This document shows, piece after piece, positions 8,028-17,670 of a DNA stretch of 64,000 bases. Position numbers and translations under genes: made by a program. This stretch comes from Mucilaginibacter rubeus (lineage in GTDB: Bacteria; Bacteroidota; Bacteroidia; Sphingobacteriales; Sphingobacteriaceae), in the NCBI RefSeq assembly GCF_003286415.2, contig NZ_CP043450.1, forward strand, positions 5,704,001 to 5,768,000. The letters are read 5' to 3'. The notes beneath the pieces were generated by a model. It had not been told where the DNA came from, did not search any database, and was given only the letters and a program-made list of their open reading frames with translations. Every line of letters begins with the position of its first letter. Positions within the stretch are counted from its first letter, which is position 1.

Positions 8028-9977
8028 TTAGTCTGCCGATTTTACAGTAAACGTGGTACGGCGGTTAAGCTGCCTGCCCTCGGGATTATCCTTGCCGTTT
8101 GGCAATTTATTAGGCGCAATAGGCATTCTTTTTCCATAACCTTTAGCCTTGATGCGTGATGATTTAATCCCCTGCAACAGCAAGTAATCAACACAAGCCT
8201 CGGCGCGTGCCTGCGATAATTTCAGGTTCCATGCATCGCCGCCTATCCCGTCGGTATGCGAGCCAAGCTCAATCTTTATTTTAGGGTTATCGTTCATAAT
8301 AGCTACCAGTTTATCCAGCGTGCTGTATGAATCGGCCCGGAGATGAGCGTTACCAAAATCAAAGTAAATGTTATCAATAACTATCTGCACGTTAACCTTA
8401 TAGTTCTGCAAACAGATATCGGGGTTAATAAGTGTATCAATACCCGGCCTTACTATTGGTGCAGGTACAACTTTAGTGAAATATCCTTTTTGTGAGATTT
8501 CCAATTTATAGCTTGGCAATTTTTCTTTCACCTGGAAAACATAGTCGCCTTTTTCATCGGTAACTTTGGCAACCAGGCCCATTTTCACATTCGGGTCTTT
8601 CAAGATCACTCTTGCACCTGCCATACCGGTATTACTACGGCAGTCGATAACCCGGCCACTGATGTATAAGAACTGGTACTGACCGGTGAATAAACTTAAA
8701 CAACAGTCGGAACCACGGGCCGAACTCAAGTAAAATTTATTCGCATTACTTGGGTCAATGCTGTAATACAGATCATCTTTGGATGAGTTAACCGGGTAAC
8801 CCAGGTTAACCGGTGCCGACCAATGGCCAAAATCGCCATCGCTGCGGTAAACATCAAAACCGCCCATGCCTATAAAACCGTTCGAGCTAAAGAACAATAC
8901 CTTATCCGGACCATCATAATATGGTGATTGCTCATCATAAGGCGTATTTACAACATCGCCTAAATTGCTTACTGTTTTTGGCTGCCCGGCATCATCCAGG
9001 TTACTTTCCCAGATGTCATCACCACCTTCGCCACCAGGCCTGTCTGACGAGAAGAATAAACGCTTACCATCGGCACTAACAAAAGGATGTTTAGAGTTAT
9101 AACCTTCGGCGTTAACCGTATTATTTAACCTAACTGGCTGCTGCCATTTGCTGTTTACCAATTGGCTTAAGTAAATAGCAGATACCGTTTTTCCATTCTT
9201 TTTATACCAGCGGGTGAGGTACATTTTGGTACCCGTGCCGTCAAGAGCAGGTGTGGCATATTCGATCTGGCCTTCTTTATCAAATACGTTAAAGTTTGTC
9301 GCCAGGGCTTTTGTCGAGTCTAAAATAGCCGAGCTATAGATCCTGTTAGTATAAAATTTATCCTTATCAACCATACGTGATGAGGTAAACCAATACCGCC
9401 CTAAATTCACGGTAAGTGCGTAATCACCCTGATCTTTATTCAGGAACACCAATGGTGATACGTCAACAGCCCGCGGATGCTCCATTTGCTTCAAGGCGTA
9501 CTCGCAGGAAGTGATTTCTTTATTAGCCAGCTTGGTATATTTAGGGTCCTGGTTAACACCTGCAAATTGCCTCAACTGCAGCAGGGCCTCATCATATTTA
9601 CCGTTTGCCTGCAGGCAGATCCCATACCAAAGCGGCGTTAAAGGATATTTTTCAACAGATCCTTCATTACTCATCCTGGTGTACCAGATAGTAGCATCCG
9701 TAAAATCTTTATACAAACGATATGATTCGGCCAATTGATAGATGATGTATTGATTGGCTACGTCCTTTTTAGAGCTGCTTTTTGTGTTTGATACTAAAGG
9801 CACGCTTTTTTTTGATTCGGCGGAAGTACCATCAATAATGTGCTTGTAATAAAATGCAGCAGTGTAATACTCATGCCTGTTGAAAGCGGTATCGGCCAGG
9901 GTCTTGTAATTTTTCGCCTGTCCAAATGAAACTGCCGGAAAAAACGATAGTAAAAAATAAGGTAATAGTTTTTTCAT
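8028..9977 (-). CDS. OmpA family protein with TPR-like, PD40 and carboxypeptidase-regulatory domains
   Basis: A 649-residue envelope protein. After a signal peptide (ends SFGQ) come a TPR-like helical region (~25-165), a beta-propeller of PD40/WD40-like repeats with motifs such as FFSSDRPGGEGGDDIWES and FFSSNGFIGMGGFDVYRS (~200-430), a carboxypeptidase-regulatory-like fold (SGRVIDCRSNTGMAGARVIL, ~440-520) and a C-terminal OmpA peptidoglycan-binding domain (IYFDFGNAHLR ... GSHTDGIGGDAWNLKLSQARA, ~535-649). The architecture matches OmpA-type partners found beside PorP/SprF in type IX secretion and gliding loci. It begins 1 bp after the PorP/SprF stop, so it is third in that operon and probably anchors the complex to peptidoglycan. 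Confidence 0.9.
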   Translation of the reverse strand: MKKLLPYFLLSFFPAVSFGQAKNYKTLADTAFNRHEYYTAAFYYKHIIDGTSAESKKSVPLVSNTKSSSKKDVANQYIIYQLAESYRLYKDFTDATIWYTRMSNEGSVEKYPLTPLWYGICLQANGKYDEALLQLRQFAGVNQDPKYTKLANKEITSCEYALKQMEHPRAVDVSPLVFLNKDQGDYALTVNLGRYWFTSSRMVDKDKFYTNRIYSSAILDSTKALATNFNVFDKEGQIEYATPALDGTGTKMYLTRWYKKNGKTVSAIYLSQLVNSKWQQPVRLNNTVNAEGYNSKHPFVSADGKRLFFSSDRPGGEGGDDIWESNLDDAGQPKTVSNLGDVVNTPYDEQSPYYDGPDKVLFFSSNGFIGMGGFDVYRSDGDFGHWSAPVNLGYPVNSSKDDLYYSIDPSNANKFYLSSARGSDCCLSLFTGQYQFLYISGRVIDCRSNTGMAGARVILKDPNVKMGLVAKVTDEKGDYVFQVKEKLPSYKLEISQKGYFTKVVPAPIVRPGIDTLINPDICLQNYKVNVQIVIDNIYFDFGNAHLRADSYSTLDKLVAIMNDNPKIKIELGSHTDGIGGDAWNLKLSQARAEACVDYLLLQGIKSSRIKAKGYGKRMPIAPNKLPNGKDNPEGRQLNRRTTFTVKSAD

Positions 9978-9978
9978 A

Positions 9979-10977
9979 TTATATCCTTGGGCAAATTGGG
10001 GCCGGAGAATCAGTATAGCGGCTAAATATGTAACTTATTGACAATTCAAACCCACCACGGCCAGATGTAACTGCGCGAAGGCCTGAAGTATTAAAATCAT
10101 AGCTGGCACCAATAACCATCTGGCGTATATGGTAGCCTATGTTGGCAATAGCAGCATCCTGTAAGCGTACCATGCCGCCAAGTACAAGCCCGTTATCGTC
10201 AGAAAACTTCAGCTCAGAGTATACCCCTCCCGCTTTGATCTCGCCTTTGCCCTGCTTTATATAAACAATGTTAGGGATCAGGTCAAAAAAATCAGAAGCC
10301 TTGATGCGGATACCGCCATGTGCTGTAAAGCGCATAGGCAATTTGCTGTTAATGCCGCCTGCAGCAAAAGGATCTGTTACATCATTGATGTGGTTGACAC
10401 TAACGCCGCCAAAAAAATTGGCTTTGTTCATCGGGTCGGCGTTGTAATAATAGATACCGGCACCCGCATCAAATACCGTTTTTGACGAATAGCCAAAATT
10501 TTCATAATTGGGCAATGTTGGATCGTAACCGGTATTGGGATCATACTGATTATCTGACTGAAGCTTATTAGGGTCAAAACTGCGACTGATAACACCAGCC
10601 TGCAGTCCAAAGTGCAAACGCTGGTTACCATCACCCGATAATGCTATGCCATAACCAAATGAACCGGAAGCCGTAAAGTAATTGTAACCCGCTGTACCTG
10701 CCTTTTGATCAAGCACATTAAAGCCAATACCAACCTTATCATTCGGTTTAAAATCGGCAGATACACCGGCCGTGCGGTAACCGTTGTTGATATTTGTCCA
10801 CTGATCTCTAAAGTTAGCCGATAAGCGTGTATCGCCATCAAAAACACCGGTAAGTGCCGGGTTTAGCCAAAGCGGATAAGCGTAAAACTGTGAAAAATGC
10901 GGATCAACCTGCGCCTTCACTTTTCCTGCAACTGCCAACTGCAGCGCTATGGTAATAATAAGTAGTGCTTTCTTCAT
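9979..10977 (-). CDS. Type IX secretion membrane protein, PorP/SprF family
   Basis: A 332-residue predicted outer-membrane beta-barrel. A signal peptide ending KVKAQ precedes the family opening VDPHFSQFYAYPLWLNPALTG, and alternating strands rich in aromatic residues follow to a final FELSISYIF strand. PorP/SprF proteins of Bacteroidota are needed for export or surface anchoring of cognate type-B substrates of the type IX secretion system. The start overlaps the stop of the upstream adhesin gene by 4 bp (ATGA), so the two are translationally coupled, as expected for a substrate and its dedicated partner. Confidence 0.92.
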   Translation of the reverse strand: MKKALLIITIALQLAVAGKVKAQVDPHFSQFYAYPLWLNPALTGVFDGDTRLSANFRDQWTNINNGYRTAGVSADFKPNDKVGIGFNVLDQKAGTAGYNYFTASGSFGYGIALSGDGNQRLHFGLQAGVISRSFDPNKLQSDNQYDPNTGYDPTLPNYENFGYSSKTVFDAGAGIYYYNADPMNKANFFGGVSVNHINDVTDPFAAGGINSKLPMRFTAHGGIRIKASDFFDLIPNIVYIKQGKGEIKAGGVYSELKFSDDNGLVLGGMVRLQDAAIANIGYHIRQMVIGASYDFNTSGLRAVTSGRGGFELSISYIFSRYTDSPAPICPRI

Positions 10978-13001
10978 CGTAATAGCGTAATTGTTCCCTT
11001 TTTAGTCAATTGCGCCCCATTATTCATTGTTGCTTTTAAATAGTATACATACACGCCCACCGGCATCAATGATCCTTTAAAATAACCATCCCATCCTTTA
11101 TTAACATCGGTTGATGTAAACAGCAACTGGCCCCACTGATCATATACGTAAAATGAAAGTGTGCTGATATTTTTGCCATGTACGTAGATGATATCGTTAT
11201 TTCCGTCGCCATTGGGGGTAAAATTATTGGCCACGTATATGATATTGTTATTGTCGATAGTGGTAGCCGTAACAGCTGCCGAGGCCTCACTTAGCGTACA
11301 TGAAGTAGCACCCAAAGCTTTAACCGTAATAGTTACCGGCTGATTAATACCAAGATTACTTATCGTATGCGTTAAACCGCCGCTGCCCGAGCTTGGCGTA
11401 GTATAGGTTGAACCATTATCGGTACTTACCTGGTAGCTGGTAGCGCCATTTACCGCTTTCCAGTTAAAAGTTACACTTGATGATGTAACATCACCAACAG
11501 TTACCACAGGCGCATCAAGCGGCTTGGTCATTTGTACCTGCACCGGGGTTCTTCCATTGGTATTACATCCGGCAGTATTTGTTGCCTCTACATAGTAAGT
11601 TTTTGCTGCGCTCAACATAGCGGTAACGTAGGTATTGCCTTTAGCAAGCAAGGTGCCGCCGGTAGGGGCATCATACCAGGATAAAACTGCTGCCGCATCT
11701 GAAGATGAAGCGGATAATGTAGCGGTTGTGCCGGGGCAGATACTGGTACCTGTACTGTTTACCGTAACTACCGGTAAGCCAACCACAGATAAGCTCACAG
11801 TACCACGCGACGCAGAAATACAACCTGTTGTATTAACAGCTTCCACATAAAACTTTATTCCTCCCGTTACATTATTAAGGGTATAGCTTGCTCCGGTATG
11901 TATAATATTGGGATCGGTTGGGCTGCCATACCAGTTGTAAACAACGCCGCTTTGCGCGTTTTGAACTGTAAGTGTTGCTGCCGAACCTGTACACGCGGTA
12001 ACTGTGCTTTGAGCAAACGCCGGAACATCAGGCGCAGGAGTAACTGTTACCTGCACGGTTGTTAACTGACTGCTGCAAGTACCGTTTGATGCTTCAACAT
12101 AATACTTTGTACTTGCAAATAAAACCGGTGTTGTAAACGCTGTGCCCGAACCTACCAATGTATTCTTAGCCGGCGAATCGTACCAGTAATATTTTGCCGC
12201 ACCCGGTGGCGAGTCTAACGTTACTACAACAGAAGTGCCGTAACAAGTGCTTATAGCTTTGGTTAAAGGAGGTGGTGGCTGAGGAGCCGGAGAAACCTTA
12301 AATACAACCACATTACTGATTAAAGATGTTGTACATGCACCGGATGTAACTACCCGGCGATAATAAATATCACCGCTCAATGTTGGCGGGTCGTAGTTTT
12401 TGGATGTTGCCCCGGTAATATCGGTAAATGTTATGTTATCTGTTGATGATTGCCACTGATAAGCGTAGGTACCATCACCACCTGCAGCGGTGGTACCGGT
12501 AATAGCAGTAGGGTCTCCAGTAGTACAAAACTGGGTAACCGCCGGTGCCGAAATAGTATTATTGGTAACCGCGCTTATAGGCCTTACTGTAACATCATAA
12601 AACGAATCATAAGCAATTACGCCGCCGGTAGTAATTTGCCTGCGCAAACTATACACTATACTTGTTGTACCAGTATTGGTAAGTGAAGATGTGATATAAT
12701 CTTTCAGGGTATTGGTAGATGGCGCGCTAACCCAGCTCCCGCCACGGTTTATTTGCCATAGATAACTATTAGGCGTTGGCGTTTTCACATCACCGTTAAG
12801 TACAGCCGCTGCAGCAGAACAAATGGTTATGGCCTGCAATGGGGCTGGGGCTAAATTATCAGAGGTCAGTCGCGAATTCGCAATCCGCCCCTCTTTATTG
12901 ATTGTCGACCCAGGAGCGGATACCCGGCTAAAACCAACTAAGGGGAAAAAGAAAAGGCAAAACATTGCCCTTAAAAAAGGTTTACACAAGCGAAGAGGCA
13001 T
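10974..13001 (-). CDS. Large secreted Ig-like/FN3 protein with gliding-motility-associated C-terminal domain (T9SS type B)
   Basis: A 675-residue protein, first gene of a three-gene operon. The N-terminus is basic then hydrophobic (MFCLFFFPLVGFS) and acts as a signal peptide; the ATG at 13001 or the internal one at residue 13 could start it. Residues ~150-490 hold several Ig-like repeats marked by recurring YYVEATN or FYVEAVN strands and paired cysteines; one FN3-like domain follows (~495-580). The last ~90 residues, with NNFTPNGDGNNDIIYV, YDQWGQLLF, GWDGYFKG and PVGVYVYYLKA, are the CHU_C / TIGR04131 domain that targets type-B cargo to the type IX system. Probably a surface adhesin or matrix protein exported via the next gene's product. 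Confidence 0.9.
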   Translation of the reverse strand: MPLRLCKPFLRAMFCLFFFPLVGFSRVSAPGSTINKEGRIANSRLTSDNLAPAPLQAITICSAAAAVLNGDVKTPTPNSYLWQINRGGSWVSAPSTNTLKDYITSSLTNTGTTSIVYSLRRQITTGGVIAYDSFYDVTVRPISAVTNNTISAPAVTQFCTTGDPTAITGTTAAGGDGTYAYQWQSSTDNITFTDITGATSKNYDPPTLSGDIYYRRVVTSGACTTSLISNVVVFKVSPAPQPPPPLTKAISTCYGTSVVVTLDSPPGAAKYYWYDSPAKNTLVGSGTAFTTPVLFASTKYYVEASNGTCSSQLTTVQVTVTPAPDVPAFAQSTVTACTGSAATLTVQNAQSGVVYNWYGSPTDPNIIHTGASYTLNNVTGGIKFYVEAVNTTGCISASRGTVSLSVVGLPVVTVNSTGTSICPGTTATLSASSSDAAAVLSWYDAPTGGTLLAKGNTYVTAMLSAAKTYYVEATNTAGCNTNGRTPVQVQMTKPLDAPVVTVGDVTSSSVTFNWKAVNGATSYQVSTDNGSTYTTPSSGSGGLTHTISNLGINQPVTITVKALGATSCTLSEASAAVTATTIDNNNIIYVANNFTPNGDGNNDIIYVHGKNISTLSFYVYDQWGQLLFTSTDVNKGWDGYFKGSLMPVGVYVYYLKATMNNGAQLTKKGTITLLR

Positions 13002-13439
13002 TAGGGTGCATAGCTTAAATTAACGGATAATGATAATAATTATCCTTCACATTATTAAATTTTCAAAATATTTTAACCTGTAACAAAAACATTTTAAAGC
13101 CAGTCAAAAATGATTTAACTCAATCAGGGGACAATAAAATATTAAATTGTTAATCCAGGCTTCGTAAATACCGGTAAAGCACAACGGCATTTTAGTCTCT
13201 TTTACGGGATTGTTAATTATAATGTTCAATTTATCAAAAACTTTTAAACAGTATAAGAGGAAGAAGCTGGTTGGAAGCCTGCGTAATGCCTGTTTTTCAT
13301 TAGCCGGCAAATGCCATCTGGCCAATGAAGCAAACGGCGTAGCTTTAATATAAGGGGATACAAATAAGGTTTGTGCAAAAGTTTTGCTCATGTAATTTAT
13401 TGCGATAGGTTAGGTTATTTAGTACTCAACGCGTCCTGA
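13002..13439. other. Gene-poor gap upstream of the adhesin operon
   Basis: An AT-rich stretch of 438 bp that should hold the promoter of the adhesin operon. No exact TAnnTTTG box was found on the minus strand. A 95-codon frame on the minus strand (13104-13391) has no recognisable domain; I do not call it a gene. Confidence 0.5.
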
Positions 13440-14924
13440 TCATACTTTTTTCAGTACGCGATCAAATATAACATTAATATCTTCTGAAATTTTTAAAACA
13501 TAGGCAAAAAATACATACACCACACCAACTATTGCCGAGCGGTAAACCATATCTAAAACCACATTTTTTAACTGCGGAAGATAGAGCCCTATCAGCAGGC
13601 AAACCGTAAAGATCATTAAGATATATAGGTGCGCTTTTGCAAAGGGCTGCAGATTGAACTTGATTTTAATAAACAGCCAATATGCAAAATTTAGTACAAA
13701 CATGGTAAGCAGGTAAGATACGGCTGCCCCCATCATCCCCATACGTGGTATCAGGATCCAGTTTGATACCACGCAAAGCACTACTGCCGAAACAATAAAA
13801 ACAGTAGTAAGGCGGTAATATTTGGATACATTCATGATGTAACCGTTTAGGCCACCTGTCATATCAACCAAAAACGCCACACCAACAACAATAAACACGT
13901 TGAAATAAGGAGCATAATCATGTTTATGCAATAGCATTACTATAAACTGCCTGTTGATAACTAAGCCTATAAACAGCAGGCAGCCAATAAGCATCTGCAC
14001 TACTGAAGTTTTGTAATAGATTTTACCAATTTTGGCAATGTCATTGGTAACCCACGATTGCGCTATGATCTGCAACGAAGTACGGCTCAGCGCCTTTGCC
14101 GGTAAACTGATAACTACGGCAATAGCGAAAAAGGTACCATAAATCCCCACATAACTGAACGACTCTTTCGTGAGCATGCTCAGCATAATGGTATCAAGGT
14201 TCTGGATCATTACAAATGAGCTGCCGCTTAATACCGTAAAGATGCCATAGCTTAGAAATGTCTTTCGCTCGCCCAATAACTGCGCGCCAACGGCCGAAAA
14301 CTTAAAGTGGCTGCCTTTGGCGATATAAACAAGCAATACCACTACTGCTACCAGGTTGGCAATAATGTAGATCTGCAAGAAAACATGATAATCAATCAGC
14401 TTAACGGCTATTAATAAGATAGCGACAGTTGTAAACAAGCGCAACCCAACCTCACGCAAAAAAGAGGATAGTACATTTTTAAATACCGTAAGCGCCATGT
14501 TTTCAAGCACAGAGAACACCAGCACCAAAAACGATAAGGGAATGAGATAGTAAAAATATTTAATGAGCAGCGAGGCGCCATCCTTATCTTTATAATTGCT
14601 GATAATTAAATCTTTAAAAACTACAAAAAATACGGTAAAGGCCACAAAACCAATCAGGCACCAAACAGCTACAAAAGACGCGAAACCGCCATGCTTTTTA
14701 TCATCACTGCGATAGTATGGGAAATATTTAAGGATGATATTACCTATACCCAATCCTGCAAACTGGGCATAAAGCAATGATATGGTTCCCATTAAAATAA
14801 AGAAACCGATCTCTTCTGTAGTAAGGATCCGCTGAAAAAGAATAGTAAGATTTAGGAAACCCAACGCAACCCCAGCATAAAGTATGAGGCTGTTGAAAAA
14901 TCCCTGTTTCTGTAATAGGTTCAT
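13440..14924 (-). CDS. Polysaccharide flippase (Wzx/MATE-like)
   Basis: A 494-residue protein with about 12-14 membrane segments. The start KQGFFNSLILYAGVALGFLN and the LSYGIFTVLSGSSFVMIQNLDTIML stretch near the middle are typical of the oligosaccharide flippase branch of the MOP (MATE/MVF) superfamily. Such proteins move lipid-linked sugar repeat units across the inner membrane during capsule, O-antigen or exopolysaccharide synthesis. The gene starts immediately after the stop of the GT4 gene (no gap), forming the end of a minus-strand glycan operon with two methyltransferases. No polymerase is seen here. Confidence 0.88.
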   Translation of the reverse strand: MNLLQKQGFFNSLILYAGVALGFLNLTILFQRILTTEEIGFFILMGTISLLYAQFAGLGIGNIILKYFPYYRSDDKKHGGFASFVAVWCLIGFVAFTVFFVVFKDLIISNYKDKDGASLLIKYFYYLIPLSFLVLVFSVLENMALTVFKNVLSSFLREVGLRLFTTVAILLIAVKLIDYHVFLQIYIIANLVAVVVLLVYIAKGSHFKFSAVGAQLLGERKTFLSYGIFTVLSGSSFVMIQNLDTIMLSMLTKESFSYVGIYGTFFAIAVVISLPAKALSRTSLQIIAQSWVTNDIAKIGKIYYKTSVVQMLIGCLLFIGLVINRQFIVMLLHKHDYAPYFNVFIVVGVAFLVDMTGGLNGYIMNVSKYYRLTTVFIVSAVVLCVVSNWILIPRMGMMGAAVSYLLTMFVLNFAYWLFIKIKFNLQPFAKAHLYILMIFTVCLLIGLYLPQLKNVVLDMVYRSAIVGVVYVFFAYVLKISEDINVIFDRVLKKV

Positions 14925-16058
14925 TTAGTTCGCTTTACTATTGATGCTGTTCTGAACAATGTTATCAAGCAAAGCCATACGCAGGTTAATATCGTAATTA
15001 TCAATCATGTGGTTGCGTGCAGCTTTACCCATTTGCACGGCCAGTTCAACAGATTCTGCCAGGGTTATCATTCGTTCGGCCATTCCGGTTATATCATACT
15101 CGTCAACCAGGAAACCTGTTTTGCCGTCAACAACAGCTTCCTTAATTCCTGAATGCCGGGTTGAAATCACAGGAAGCCCCGATGATGATGCTTCCAATAC
15201 AGTAACCGGAGTTCCTTCTTTATCGCCGTTAGCAGCAGTAACCGAGTGTTGTACAAATGCCCGCATGCGTTTCATCAATTCCCTGATCTCTTCCGGCTTC
15301 AATACCCCGGTAAGTGTAATCTGCTCATTAAGTCCAAGTTCCGCAATCAGCGCCTTTGTTTCATCAAACAGCGGACCACCGCCGGCCATCCAAAGTCTGG
15401 CATCCGGATGTTGTTCGAGTACAATCTTAAATGCCTTCACTAATGATTGCGGAGATTTCTTCTCTACAAAACGCCCTACAAATAAAAAATCTTTGGCCGA
15501 GGCCGATATATCAAGCAAAGGGAAAGCGGCTGTGTCGACGCCACATGAAGCTGTATACACTTTATCGGCAGGGGCTCCCATTTCTTTCAGCGTGGCTGCC
15601 ATATCAACCGACACAGCGATAAAAGCGCTCGCGTACCTGAAAGCCTGCTGATAAAGTTCAGCATAAGCGGCAACGGTATCACGATGATAAACATCGGCCC
15701 CATGAAAATGGATAATGAGCGGAACGCCGGCCATTTTGCAAGCTTCTGTAACCGATGCGCCAACCATACCATACTCGGCAAAAACAGCGTCTATTTTATT
15801 TGCTTTGAGATATTTATACAGGGCACGGGTACGTACCCCAATATTTTTCTTTTTAAAAATCCGCTTTTGGATCAGATAACTCAGCAGACCCAGTTTTGAA
15901 CGGATCAGTGTTTTTCCCTCATGGTCATACAAAGGGAAGGCACCGCCGTACAGCACTTTTTTATTACCGGCCAGGCCATCAATATGCGCCTGAATGAAGG
16001 TTTCGGAAAAAGCGGACTTATTGGGCTTTATGATACATAAGTTATATGACCCGCTCAT
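14925..16058 (-). CDS. GT4 family glycosyltransferase
   Basis: A 377-residue GT-B enzyme. The N-terminal Rossmann half contains IIHFHGADVYHRD (~136-148) and the C-terminal half has FVGRFVEKKSPQSLVKAF, WMAGGGPLFDE and the donor-binding EGTPVTVLEASSSGLPVISTR, with the paired glutamates of the EX7E motif of GT4 enzymes. It lies directly upstream of the flippase and 1 bp after the methyltransferase stop, so it is part of the same operon and likely builds the sugar repeat unit on the cytoplasmic face. Sugar specificity is unknown. Confidence 0.9.
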   Translation of the reverse strand: MSGSYNLCIIKPNKSAFSETFIQAHIDGLAGNKKVLYGGAFPLYDHEGKTLIRSKLGLLSYLIQKRIFKKKNIGVRTRALYKYLKANKIDAVFAEYGMVGASVTEACKMAGVPLIIHFHGADVYHRDTVAAYAELYQQAFRYASAFIAVSVDMAATLKEMGAPADKVYTASCGVDTAAFPLLDISASAKDFLFVGRFVEKKSPQSLVKAFKIVLEQHPDARLWMAGGGPLFDETKALIAELGLNEQITLTGVLKPEEIRELMKRMRAFVQHSVTAANGDKEGTPVTVLEASSSGLPVISTRHSGIKEAVVDGKTGFLVDEYDITGMAERMITLAESVELAVQMGKAARNHMIDNYDINLRMALLDNIVQNSINSKAN

Positions 16059-16059
16059 A

Positions 16060-16827
16060 TCAACCTAACTTTTTGCGCACATAATACCGGCGGAAGAAGC
16101 TGCCTAATTTATAAACAGCCTTATTAAAGATCCTCCTGCTACGTTGAGATGCGGTTACCGGTTTCGGATGAAAAAACGCAGCCTCGAAATCGTCATTTTT
16201 TTCCAATACGATGTGCGCGTAGTCGCCTACGTTCCACACGTTTTTAAGTTCGTAAAAAATCACTTCGGTGCCTGTATCTGCAGCCAGCTTGCCAATAACA
16301 TCAAAAGAGATATGCTCATCAACCGGCTGCATGGTTTCCGGCTTATTCACCAACGACCATTTTAAGTTTGCTGGCGTAGGCACAGTTAAAACAATACGGC
16401 CCTTGTTCCGCAAAATTTTAGCAAGCCCGGCATGAACGGCCGGCCTGTCGGTAACGGCAATGTGCTCATACACATCCATGAAAATGATCAGGTCGAACTG
16501 CTCATTAAAAGTGTCAGTGGTAAGGATGCTTTCCTTAAAATTTAGTTTGCTGTCGCCAAAAAGCTTTTGCGCAATCTGGATAGACATGGTGCTGATATCA
16601 ATACCTGTAATAACGGCATTAGGCCAGTATTTACGCATCCGCGAACAAATATTGCCCATACCACAACCTACCTCTAAAACTCGGGCCGGGCTTGATGGCG
16701 TAAAACGCTTAATGGTATCCCACCCAAACTCAATACGGGGGTTAACTACAATATAATCATTAAGCTTGTTTTTAACGTGCTCATCATAATAAGACACTAC
16801 ATTTTCGCGGTTCGGAGTTTCAATCAT
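16060..16827 (-). CDS. Class I SAM-dependent methyltransferase
   Basis: A 255-residue protein with SAM motif I VLEVGCGMGNICSRM (~50-64), motif II around GIDISTMSIQIAQ, and DLIIFMDVYEHI as post-motif II. This arrangement is that of a class I Rossmann methyltransferase. In this operon, with a GT4 enzyme and a flippase, it probably methylates a sugar or a lipid-linked intermediate. The basic C-terminus (RRYYVRKKLG) may touch membrane lipid. The acceptor cannot be told from the sequence. Confidence 0.85.
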   Translation of the reverse strand: MIETPNRENVVSYYDEHVKNKLNDYIVVNPRIEFGWDTIKRFTPSSPARVLEVGCGMGNICSRMRKYWPNAVITGIDISTMSIQIAQKLFGDSKLNFKESILTTDTFNEQFDLIIFMDVYEHIAVTDRPAVHAGLAKILRNKGRIVLTVPTPANLKWSLVNKPETMQPVDEHISFDVIGKLAADTGTEVIFYELKNVWNVGDYAHIVLEKNDDFEAAFFHPKPVTASQRSRRIFNKAVYKLGSFFRRYYVRKKLG

Positions 16828-16883
16828 TACAGATACAGAGTATATAAAGCTATGCTTTGCAGGTACAAAGTTAATAAATAATA

Positions 16884-17567
16884 TTAAAGGGGCTTTTGGG
16901 CAACAATAACATAGATAGCGCCATCGCGGTCGCGCTGGGCCTGTGTATTTATTTTGTTAAATAAGCCAATCATAGCCTGCATTACCAAAGCAAAAGGAGG
17001 AATCAAAAATTTGGGCAACTTAACAGCAATACCATCCTGAAAGAGCTGCAAGCCACTTGCCGCCAAACCCATGATGCCATAAAAAGAGTTGATCTTAAAC
17101 CCTTCGGCTTCGATGGTTTTACGCAGACCGGCGCTTGTCCATCGCCAGTAATCATTAGGCGTTGGATGATAAAACCAGTAACCATGTGTGGTAATAATAG
17201 CCGAACCTCCGGGTTTCAAAATACGCATAGCCTCCTGTAAATAACCTGATGGGGTATCTACATGCTCCAGCACCTGGTTACTAAGTACAATGTCGCAGTA
17301 ATTATCGGGCAGGGTAGTTTTGCTGTCGAAGCCGATATGATGCTCAGCCTTGGGGTTCATTTCCAGGTCGATACCCAGGTATTTGCCTACTATCGGATCA
17401 ATCAGTTCACGGTAAGGCATATCACCGCAGCCAAAATCGGCAAGCAGTAATGTTTTATTATCGGCGGTAAGTTGTTTTACTATTTCGATGGTTTTATCCC
17501 TCAATTGTGAAAGGGATACATAGCGGGTGTGAAAAACAGAGGGATATAATCGGTCGTTACCTTTCAT
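16884..17567 (-). CDS. Class I SAM-dependent methyltransferase (Methyltransf_11 type)
   Basis: A 227-residue protein with SAM motif LLLADFGCGDMPYREL (~40-55), IGFDSKTTLPDNYCDIVLSNQVLEHVDTP as motif II/III, and LKPGGSAIITTHG as the motif that follows in Methyltransf_11 proteins. It is the first gene of the minus-strand glycan cluster, 56 bp before the second methyltransferase. A hydrophobic stretch near the C-terminus (FLIPPFALVMQAMIGLF) could associate with the membrane. Likely modifies surface glycan; the substrate is unknown. Confidence 0.85.
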   Translation of the reverse strand: MKGNDRLYPSVFHTRYVSLSQLRDKTIEIVKQLTADNKTLLLADFGCGDMPYRELIDPIVGKYLGIDLEMNPKAEHHIGFDSKTTLPDNYCDIVLSNQVLEHVDTPSGYLQEAMRILKPGGSAIITTHGYWFYHPTPNDYWRWTSAGLRKTIEAEGFKINSFYGIMGLAASGLQLFQDGIAVKLPKFLIPPFALVMQAMIGLFNKINTQAQRDRDGAIYVIVAQKPL

Positions 17568-17619
17568 GCGGCTAATTTAACAGTTTTACTTAGCTTTTCA
17601 TGCGCCGGTTTTAAAGCAG

Positions 17620-17648
17620 AACAGGTTTCCCGCATGAGGAAACCTGTT
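17620..17648 (-). terminator. Hairpin between the LamG lipoprotein gene and the glycan cluster
   Basis: A perfect 11-bp stem AACAGGTTTCC / GGAAACCTGTT with a 7-nt loop, 22 bp past the stop of the LamG gene. The U-tract on the minus strand is weak. Confidence 0.5.
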
Positions 17649-17670
17649 TTAACCTATTGGCTAAATTGTA

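Noticed and set aside
13104..13391. A 95-codon frame upstream of the adhesin operon
   Set aside because: No recognisable domain, mixed composition and no start context; an open frame of this size occurs by chance in a 438-bp gap.
13440..17567. The glycan cluster as a recently acquired island
   Set aside because: No integrase, transposase, tRNA or clear composition change was seen at its edges.
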